Positions 1 to 5,477 of a stretch of DNA of 6,455 nucleotides are shown in pieces. Position numbers and translations under genes: made by a program. The stretch is from NCBI GenBank assembly GCA_044464175.1, contig JBIQLO010000216.1, forward strand, positions 1 through 6,455, read 5' to 3'. The stretch is from JBIQLO01 sp044464175. GTDB taxonomy: Bacteria; Planctomycetota; Phycisphaerae; Tepidisphaerales; Tepidisphaeraceae. The number at the start of each line of letters is the position of its first letter. The stretch's first letter is position 1. The notes below the pieces were generated by a model. The model was not told the origin of the DNA. It saw only the letters and a list, made by a program, of their open reading frames with translations, and ran no database searches.

Positions 1-1313
1 GAGCCCTCTCCCTCCAATTGTTGCAGATGCTCCGGACTGACGCCCATTTTTTCCCAAGCTGATAATTGAGCCCGCCAGAGTTGCCGGGCCACGTCGGATT
101 GCATGGGGCCCGATTGAAGCCGAGTCAGGGTATTGCCCGTGTTAAAATCGATCAGGGCAATTTGATTGTTCCCGATGTTGCAGACGAGGACCGGTTCGGA
201 GGGATGCACGCAAAACGTTTTGGTGGTCGTGTCGGCGTAGATCGCTCGATGGATGGCCGGATCGACGGTTGAGACAACCGTTACCCGCCCTTCCGACAAT
301 GAGAGCATGTGTTGCGAATCGCTCGTGAATCCCACCGCCGTCACGGCGCGGGCTTGAGGAATATCGGCCAGTTTACGTCGTTCGGCCAGGTTCCATAATT
401 CGCCGGACCAGTTACCCCTGGCGCCGCCAAAGGCAAGATAGCGCCCACCGCGATCGGTCGCCAATTGGTGTGGCCCCCATCCGATATTGACTCCCGTCTC
501 TGTCGGCCCCATCCAAAAAGGCGGCCGTAAGATGTGCAGGGATACCGGCGATTGTGAGATGATATCGCCGCGGGTCAAACTAAAGCCGCTGCTCCAGCCG
601 TAAAGAAATTCCCGCTCTCCGCCCCCTGTGGAAATAATGGGAAGAGGCTGAAATTCTTCCTTGCCGGCTCGAATCTCTTCATATAGTAAAAAACCTTGCT
701 CCTTCAACTGCTCCAGTTGCCCGGCCGCGTCCGCCTCCACTTTCCTTTGACGCCGAATCTCCGGCCCCCGATCCGGGATATGGACGAACTGTTCCCAGTC
801 CTCCACGTCATCTATTTCACCACCCATCAGATAGTCGTAGCTGGTTTCGATTCTGCTGAGACCCAGACGCTGAGCGAAGGTGGTCAACTGTTGCCAGGGA
901 TCGCCCGCAAGATCGGCTTTGAGCGCTTCGGCATCTTTGGGATCAGGTAGCAGGTGAGCGAATTGGGCCGGGCGGCCGGCGAGACGGCGCCTGGCGGCGG
1001 GGGAGACTTCGCCGAAGTAATCGGGGCAGGAATTGTACCGGTCCAGCAGGGCCCCATCCCGCCAGACGGCGTAGGTGAAGACATCGTCATCGTGCAGCGC
1101 GGTATAGACGGCATCCGAACCGGCCGCCTTGGCCACGGCGGCCGCCAATTTTTCATCCTGCCCGCCCTGAAAGGGATAGACGGCGATCCAGCCGCCGCAC
1201 GGCCGGGCGATGAGGAATTTGGCCTTGCGGCGTTTGGCGACGGCCTCAACCGCCCGGCGGATTGCGGCCGGATCGTTTGAGCGGATCTGGACGGAACCGA
1301 AGAAGCTGCCCAT
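1..1313 (-). CDS. WD40-like repeat protein with unnamed N-terminal module (3' end cut by window edge)
   Basis: An uninterrupted minus-strand frame runs from an ATG at 1313 to the left edge, giving 437 codons with no stop. The start is well supported: GGAGGTGA lies just upstream and an in-frame TGA at 1358-1356 blocks extension. There is no signal peptide or membrane segment, so the protein is probably cytoplasmic. Residues 1-125 form a compact alpha/beta module with a conserved-looking stretch around 74-100 (LHDDDVFTYAVW, then LLDRYNSCPDYF). I recall similar 'D-R-Y-N-S-x-P-x-Y-F' proteins in bacteria but know no function. Residues 125-225 are mostly helical and charged. From about 235 to 400 there are repeated beta-strand units of WD40-like type (for example LATDRGGRYLAFGG, AVGFTSDSQHMLSLSEG, CVHPSEPVLVCNIGN), about three to four blades, with more likely beyond the edge. 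Propellers usually mediate protein contacts, and no catalytic role is evident. It is divergent from the lacI-type gene, and a functional link is unproven. Confidence 0.85.
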   Translation of the reverse strand, partial: MGSFFGSVQIRSNDPAAIRRAVEAVAKRRKAKFLIARPCGGWIAVYPFQGGQDEKLAAAVAKAAGSDAVYTALHDDDVFTYAVWRDGALLDRYNSCPDYFGEVSPAARRRLAGRPAQFAHLLPDPKDAEALKADLAGDPWQQLTTFAQRLGLSRIETSYDYLMGGEIDDVEDWEQFVHIPDRGPEIRRQRKVEADAAGQLEQLKEQGFLLYEEIRAGKEEFQPLPIISTGGGEREFLYGWSSGFSLTRGDIISQSPVSLHILRPPFWMGPTETGVNIGWGPHQLATDRGGRYLAFGGARGNWSGELWNLAERRKLADIPQARAVTAVGFTSDSQHMLSLSEGRVTVVSTVDPAIHRAIYADTTTKTFCVHPSEPVLVCNIGNNQIALIDFNTGNTLTRLQSGPMQSDVARQLWRAQLSAWEKMGVSPEHLQQLEGEG

Positions 1314-1316
1314 CTT

Positions 1317-1324
1317 TCACCTCC
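1317..1324 (-). promoter_or_regulatory. Shine-Dalgarno site of the WD40-like gene
   Basis: Read on the minus strand, GGAGGTGA ends 3 bases before the ATG at 1313, which puts 6 bases between GGAGG and the start codon. This near-perfect ribosome binding site fixes the start. It is the strongest such site in the window. Confidence 0.8.
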
Positions 1325-1331
1325 GGGGACG

Positions 1332-1359
1332 ATTATAGCGTTGGCTGCATTGAAATCAG
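1332..1359 (-). promoter_or_regulatory. Putative sigma70-type promoter for the WD40-like gene
   Basis: On the minus strand a perfect TATAAT (1337-1332) sits 18 bases before the start codon. The best upstream hexamer is CTGATT (1359-1354), 16 bases away, matching the -35 consensus at only three positions. Transcription would begin about 10-12 bases before the ATG, so the leader would be very short and just include the Shine-Dalgarno. The -10 is convincing, the -35 is not. Confidence 0.45.
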
Positions 1360-1424
1360 GGGGAGTTGAATTTGGATTCCGTGGTTGTGAATGTGTCGCC
1401 ATTAGACATCGTGCTTTCTCCCAA

Positions 1425-1444
1425 GGGGCGGCTGAGGCCGCCCC
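1425..1444. repeat. Perfect 8-bp GC inverted repeat in the divergent control region
   Basis: GGGGCGGC (1425-1432) and GCCGCCCC (1437-1444) are exact reverse complements separated by TGAG, giving a 20-base hairpin or palindrome. Neither strand shows a T-run after it, so it does not look like an intrinsic terminator. It lies between the two putative divergent promoters and upstream of both. A protein-binding site for the adjacent regulator, or a structural barrier between divergent units, is possible. Its all-GC arms are unlike typical LacI-family operators. Confidence 0.6.
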
Positions 1445-1486
1445 GTGGGGGCCGGGGCGAATCGAAATTCTGACGGAAGATTTTGA

Positions 1487-1515
1487 TTGACATTTCTAGG
1501 GGCGCAGATTACGTT
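1487..1515 (+). promoter_or_regulatory. Putative sigma70-type promoter for the lacI-type gene and downstream operon
   Basis: A perfect TTGACA at 1487-1492 is followed after 17 bases by TACGTT (1510-1515), which keeps the most conserved T, A and final T of the -10 box. Transcription would start near 1522, giving a leader of roughly 24 bases to the ATG at 1546. This also argues against the in-frame TTG at 1483 as the start, because that codon would lie upstream of the transcript. Confidence 0.45.
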
Positions 1516-1545
1516 TTGAATCCGTTCCCTTGCTGGCAGATTCCC

Positions 1546-2556
1546 ATGCGCCGGATGTATTCGATCACTCATGTTGCACACGAGGCGGATGTGGCCGTCA
1601 GCACGGTGTCGTTGGCCATGAACCGGCCGGACCGCGTCAGCAAGGCGACGCGGCGAAAGGTGCAGGAGGCGATTCTTCGTCTTGGATATCGCCCCCGGCA
1701 GGCCAAGCGCAAGTGCCGGGTGGCGGCGGTCTATTCGCGCGGGCTCCTGCTGCATGATGTGCTGGTGGAATATTGCCAGCAGTGGATCGCGGGGATCAAG
1801 GAGGCATTCGACCAGCCGGGGGCGATGGTCAGCATTTTCCAGGTGGAGCGGAGCATCGAAGCGGACCCGCTGTTCCGCGGGAGCCTGGAGGAGCGGGAAT
1901 TTGACGGCATGCTGGCGATGGGGCTGCGCGAGGACCGGGGGTATGTCGAGACGGCCATGGAATTGGGAATTCCGGTGGTATCGCTGGACCGGCGCCCGCT
2001 GCATACCGAATTCAGCAGCGTCGCCATGGACCATTACAGCGCCGGACGGTTGGTGGCCGAACACCTCATCGAGCGGGGGCACCGGCGGATCGCACTGGAC
2101 TTTCTAAGTCCGCGCCGGCGGTCCACGCGGGAAATCCGGGCGGGGGTGCTGGACGTGATGGGAGCGCATGGCCTGCCGGAGCCAATTGATCTGGAAATTC
2201 CCGAACAGCTCAGCCAGACGGCGACATTTGCGCGGGAGGCGGAGCGGATGCTGGCGGCGGGGGCGACGGCCTGTTTCTGTGGCACATCGGCGGCCGGGGC
2301 ATTGGGCGAGCAGTTCATCGCCCGAGGCGCGGATGTGCCGGGGCGGATGTCGGTCGTGGGGCTGGAGAACCTGGGGCATACGCTGTCCAATGGGCAGCAG
2401 ATCACTTGCGTGGATTACAATGCCCGGGCGGTGGGACTGATGGGGGGGCAACTGCTGCAACAACTTCTGAATATGCGGGGGGAATTGAAGCATCTGGAGG
2501 CGACGGTGCCGGCGCGGCTGGTGGAGGGACAGACGGTGGGGCCGCCGCCGGAATGA
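1546..2556 (+). CDS. LacI-family transcriptional regulator
   Basis: This is a 336-residue LacI/GalR-type repressor. The N-terminal helix-turn-helix spans about residues 6-26 (SITHVAHEADVAVSTVSLAM), followed by the family's third helix and LGYRP (46-50). The effector domain (about 58-325) is of periplasmic-binding-protein type, with recognisable landmarks such as DGMLAMG, GIPVVSLDRR, SVAMDHYSAGRLVAEHLIERGHRRIAL and SVVGLENLG; such domains usually bind a sugar or sugar derivative. I chose ATG 1546 because the HTH normally begins within about ten residues of the start. ATG 1555 is nearly as good, and a TTG at 1483 would add 21 untypical residues and precede the putative promoter. No clear Shine-Dalgarno is seen. 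After YRP the hinge is short (RQAKRKCR before VAAV). The gene heads the probable operon, so it likely controls its neighbours and itself. A run of seven G lies at 2442-2448 within the frame. Confidence 0.93.
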   Translation: MRRMYSITHVAHEADVAVSTVSLAMNRPDRVSKATRRKVQEAILRLGYRPRQAKRKCRVAAVYSRGLLLHDVLVEYCQQWIAGIKEAFDQPGAMVSIFQVERSIEADPLFRGSLEEREFDGMLAMGLREDRGYVETAMELGIPVVSLDRRPLHTEFSSVAMDHYSAGRLVAEHLIERGHRRIALDFLSPRRRSTREIRAGVLDVMGAHGLPEPIDLEIPEQLSQTATFAREAERMLAAGATACFCGTSAAGALGEQFIARGADVPGRMSVVGLENLGHTLSNGQQITCVDYNARAVGLMGGQLLQQLLNMRGELKHLEATVPARLVEGQTVGPPPE

Positions 2557-2603
2557 GCGGACGACCAACTTTTATGGGGCGATTATTCGAACAGGGAACT
2601 TAT

Positions 2604-3371
2604 ATGAAGTACTTTTCAGATATCCGTGCGGACAATGCCGCGGCCTCGGCATCAGGCTTATCGAGTCGGGCACGCGGTTTTACGCTGGTGGAACTGCTGG
2701 TCGTGATCGGGATCATAAGCATCCTGATCGCAATGTTGATGCCGGCGTTGAACAAGGCGCGCCGGCAGGCGCAAAAGGTGCAATGCGCGAGCAATCTCCG
2801 GCAGATCGGGCAGGCGATGCACCAGTATGCCAACGAAAACAAGGGATGGCTGCCGACGGACGAGACGTACTGGCACTATCTGCTGGATCCCTACCTGGGC
2901 GTGCCTCAGACGGTGCGGACCCTGGCGATGGCCAAGGTGTGGCAGTGCCCGGCCAACCCGGACAAGATGCAGGCGGCGACCAGCCCGTCATGGGCCAAGG
3001 GCCTCCCTGTTTTTACGGCATCCAACGTTTCCTACACGGGCAATGTCAAGATGCTGGGCGGCGGCGGCGGCGGACCCGAGCCGATGGACTGGACGTATTG
3101 GCCGCACAAGCTCTCGTCAGTGAAGAAGCCGCAGGAGAAGATGGTGATCCTGGAGCAGAACGGGATTGTCGGGGGCGGGAGCAAGCTTCACGGGCTCAAC
3201 AGCCAGACCAAGTACTTCTTCTGGGGGCACGACCATTCCATGAACCTGCTTTACCTCGATGGGCATGTCGCACCGGTGCGTGAGGGGGATAAGGCCTTCC
3301 TGGGCGTCTCCACCACGGATGAGTACAAGCGGCTGTGGCTGGTCAATGAAACCTGGGACAATACCTGGTGA
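2604..3371 (+). CDS. Prepilin-type N-terminal cleavage/methylation protein with H-X9-DG tail
   Basis: This 255-residue protein has a classic type IV prepilin leader: a leader of about 25 residues ending in RARG, then FTLVELLVVIGIISILIAML (26-45). Cleavage after Gly25 would leave Phe as residue 1 and Glu30 as the Glu5 needed for N-methylation and pilin assembly. The hydrophobic segment anchors the protein in the inner membrane before assembly. Downstream come ALNKARRQAQ, the CASNLRQIGQAMHQYANENKGWLP stretch and VWQCPANP, all typical of the PVC pseudopilin-like families (DUF1559 relatives). HDHSMNLLYLDG near the C terminus fits H-X9-DG exactly, with His at about 209. The start at 2604 follows AGGGA by about 7 bases. 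An in-frame ATG at 2553 overlaps the upstream stop as ATGA and would lengthen the leader by 17 residues. Gly152-157 form a polyglycine run. The family's job is unknown; roles in type II-like secretion or surface structures are inferred. Confidence 0.93.
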   Translation: MKYFSDIRADNAAASASGLSSRARGFTLVELLVVIGIISILIAMLMPALNKARRQAQKVQCASNLRQIGQAMHQYANENKGWLPTDETYWHYLLDPYLGVPQTVRTLAMAKVWQCPANPDKMQAATSPSWAKGLPVFTASNVSYTGNVKMLGGGGGGPEPMDWTYWPHKLSSVKKPQEKMVILEQNGIVGGGSKLHGLNSQTKYFFWGHDHSMNLLYLDGHVAPVREGDKAFLGVSTTDEYKRLWLVNETWDNTW

Positions 3372-3374
3372 GCG

Positions 3375-3388
3375 GCGCCGATCGGCGC
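3375..3388. repeat. 14-base perfect palindrome between the prepilin-like and DUF4838 genes
   Basis: GCGCCGATCGGCGC begins 4 bases after the prepilin-like stop codon and is self-complementary. As RNA it could form a 5-bp stem with a GATC loop. No T-run follows (ATCACTTGAACG), so it is not a standard terminator. It could act as an RNA processing or attenuation point that sets relative expression, as a DNA-binding site, or be a chance GC-rich palindrome. Confidence 0.5.
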
Positions 3389-3423
3389 ATCACTTGAACG
3401 CGAAACAATCTGGGAGTTTGGGA

Positions 3424-5424
3424 ATGTCGATCAAATGGACCGTCGTGTTGCTGAGTCTGTGCCTCATTTCCGTGGGCCACGCCGCGACAAAGCTGTCGCA
3501 ATACCGCGACATCGTGATTTCCGAGAACGCGCCGCGCCCGGTGAAGGAGGCGGCGCAGGACCTGCAGTATCATTTGAATAAGATCGCCGGGCGGGAGTTG
3601 CCGCTGGTTCAGGGCAAGGCAAAGGCGGCTGCACAGGGGCTGCATTTTTACGTCGGCAGCGGCTTCTGGCCCGAGCCTGACGCCCAGGCGGCCAAGCTCG
3701 ATCGGGAGGGATGGCTGCTGGCGAGCGTGCCGGGCGGGCTGCTCCTGAGCGGCAGCAACGAATCGGTGGAGAAGTTCGCCGGGGTGGGCCATGCTGTGTC
3801 GCTGTTTCTGGAGGAACATTGCGGGGTGCGCTGGCTCTGGCCGGGGCCCAGCGGGGAGGTGATCCCATCGAATCCGGAGCTCTCGATCGACTCGATCCAC
3901 CGCAGCGGCGCGCCGGTATTCCGTCGCCGGGAATTGATGGCGGGATACGGGCGATTCTGGGCTCCCCAGCGGCGGAGCGAATGGAACACCTGGACCCGGC
4001 GCACGCGGCAGGGCGACCAGTTGAACGCCGTCTTCGGCCACGCATGGGCCAAAGTGATCCCGCCGTCGATCTATTTCAAGTCGCACCCCGAATGGTTTTC
4101 GCTGGTGGCGGGAAAGCGCATTCCGGCGCAGCTGTGCATTTCCAATCCCGCCCTGCGGGATGAATTCACTAAGCGGCTGCTGGCGCTGCCGGGGAATCAG
4201 AAGCTGGACATCATCTCGGTGTCGGCCAATGACGGATACGGCTTCTGTGAATGCGATGCATGCCGCGCCAAGGGGAGCATCGGCGATTCCTACTGGGATT
4301 TTGTCAACGACATCGCCCAGCGCGTCAAAAAGCTGCGCCCGGAGGTGGGGGTGGGAACCTTCGCCTACAGTTTTTCCCGCCAGCCTCCGGAGAAGATCGA
4401 TCATCTGCCGGACAACATTTATCTTTCGATGACGTCGTATGCCTCGAACATGATGCTCCCGGAAGGGGAGCAGGAGTACAAGGCGTTCACCGAAGGTTGG
4501 AAATCCAAGGGCGTGAAGATCGTAATGCGCGAATACTGGGGCGTGCATTACTGGCTGGACCTGCCGATCCTCTATCCGCGGGAGATTGCCGAGGAGGTCA
4601 AGTTGGGATATGCCGCCGGGATGATGGGGGCCTATGGCGAGACGGGCAAGAATTTCTCGACGCAGGCGCCAAATTACTATGTGCTGACGCATCAGTTGTG
4701 GAATCCCCAGGCTGATCCGGAAAAGACGCTGGACCAGTTCTATGCGGCCTTTGGCCCGGCCGGTCCGGCGGTCCGCACCTATTACGAGACGCTCAGCGCC
4801 GCTGTCCATCGCACCTGGCGCCAGAAGAAGATGACCTCCGGATACAACCAACTGGTCAACAGCTATGGGGAGATGTTTGACCCCCAGACGCTCAAAACGG
4901 CCGGTGCGGCACTGGATGAGGCGGACCGGCAGGCGGGGGAGGATGCCGGACTCAAAACCCGGCTGGCCTTCGTGCGGCATGGGTATGATTACACCGTGCT
5001 GATGACGGAACTGACCGGCCTCTATTCCAAGCTGGGGCGCAGCGGCTTCCCGCTGGAGCATTTTGAGTGGCAGGCGACCGCGCAGCTACCCCGGCGCGTA
5101 TTTCAGAATCCGGATTTCAACGATAACCGCGACTACTTTGAAGCGCGCTTGAAGGAGCCGTTCAAGTATACGTTGGCCGAGCAGGATCAGTGGCTTAAGC
5201 GGGCGTGGGAACTGGGGCAGAAGCGAATCCAGATGCTCAATGCCGCGCGGGCGGACTTCAGCCTTAATGAAGGCCTGTATGCCCAGACGCTGGAGGCGAA
5301 CATCCGCCAGTGGCATCAGACGGTGGGGCATTACCTGGGCAAGCCCGAGAGCGCGATCATCCCGCTGGACTATACCAAGCCCGCGAAAAAGCCGGCAAAG
5401 ACGGATGTCAAGCCGGCAACCTGA
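3424..5424 (+). CDS. Secreted DUF4838 protein, alpha-glucuronidase-related architecture
   Basis: This 666-residue exported protein starts with a signal peptide (MSIKW, then a hydrophobic core, cleavage near VGHA at residue 20). The ATG at 3424 is chosen because it begins that signal peptide and has GGGAG upstream; longer in-frame starts run into the prepilin-like gene. Residues about 25-160 resemble the N-terminal beta/alpha domain of GH67 alpha-glucuronidases (IVISENAPRPVKEAAQDLQY). The DUF4838 core follows at about 165-480: HPEWF (221-225), QLCISNPALRDEF, SANDGYGFCECDACRA (268-282), MREYWGVHYW (Glu370), GAYGETGKNF (Glu406), NYYV (417-420) and WNPQADPEKTLDQFY. The rest is helical and ends in a Lys-Pro-Ala-rich tail (651-666). 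DUF4838 proteins are thought to be TIM-barrel, glycoside-hydrolase-like, but I know of no proven substrate. Cys275, Cys277 and Cys280 may bind metal or form a disulfide outside the cytoplasm. It is probably the locus's main enzyme. Confidence 0.93.
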   Translation: MSIKWTVVLLSLCLISVGHAATKLSQYRDIVISENAPRPVKEAAQDLQYHLNKIAGRELPLVQGKAKAAAQGLHFYVGSGFWPEPDAQAAKLDREGWLLASVPGGLLLSGSNESVEKFAGVGHAVSLFLEEHCGVRWLWPGPSGEVIPSNPELSIDSIHRSGAPVFRRRELMAGYGRFWAPQRRSEWNTWTRRTRQGDQLNAVFGHAWAKVIPPSIYFKSHPEWFSLVAGKRIPAQLCISNPALRDEFTKRLLALPGNQKLDIISVSANDGYGFCECDACRAKGSIGDSYWDFVNDIAQRVKKLRPEVGVGTFAYSFSRQPPEKIDHLPDNIYLSMTSYASNMMLPEGEQEYKAFTEGWKSKGVKIVMREYWGVHYWLDLPILYPREIAEEVKLGYAAGMMGAYGETGKNFSTQAPNYYVLTHQLWNPQADPEKTLDQFYAAFGPAGPAVRTYYETLSAAVHRTWRQKKMTSGYNQLVNSYGEMFDPQTLKTAGAALDEADRQAGEDAGLKTRLAFVRHGYDYTVLMTELTGLYSKLGRSGFPLEHFEWQATAQLPRRVFQNPDFNDNRDYFEARLKEPFKYTLAEQDQWLKRAWELGQKRIQMLNAARADFSLNEGLYAQTLEANIRQWHQTVGHYLGKPESAIIPLDYTKPAKKPAKTDVKPAT

Positions 5425-5477
5425 TCCGTCAGAGGCAACGCTGGTGGGAATTGCTGATTCCTTGGTGAAAGGCAGGC

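Noticed and set aside
884..1402. A 172-codon minus-strand frame starting at ATG 1402
   Set aside because: It overlaps the WD40-like gene in another frame and reads as Pro/Arg/Ser-rich low-complexity sequence. The overlapped frame has a perfect Shine-Dalgarno and recognisable repeats.
1425..1444. The GC hairpin as an intrinsic terminator
   Set aside because: No T-run follows on either strand and no gene ends there; both neighbours diverge from it.
1459..1470. GAAT/ATTC inverted repeat as a LacI operator
   Set aside because: The arms are only 4 bases with a 4-base spacer, which is expected by chance.
1483..1545. An N-terminal extension of the LacI-type regulator from TTG 1483
   Set aside because: It would put 21 extra residues before the HTH, which is atypical, and the codon lies upstream of the likely promoter.
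1402..2082. A 226-codon minus-strand frame opposite the lacI-type gene
   Set aside because: It is antisense to a confidently recognised regulator, and its product is rich in Arg, His and Pro without motifs.
2442..2448. A run of seven G in the lacI-type gene as a phase-variable tract
   Set aside because: Seven G is short for phase variation in a GC-rich genome and the frame is intact through it. It could at most be a spot for sequencing error.
3343..5061. A 572-codon minus-strand frame opposite the DUF4838 gene
   Set aside because: Long antisense frames are expected opposite GC-rich coding DNA. The product is Arg/His/Pro-rich with no recognisable domain, while the plus strand encodes a clear signal peptide and family motifs.
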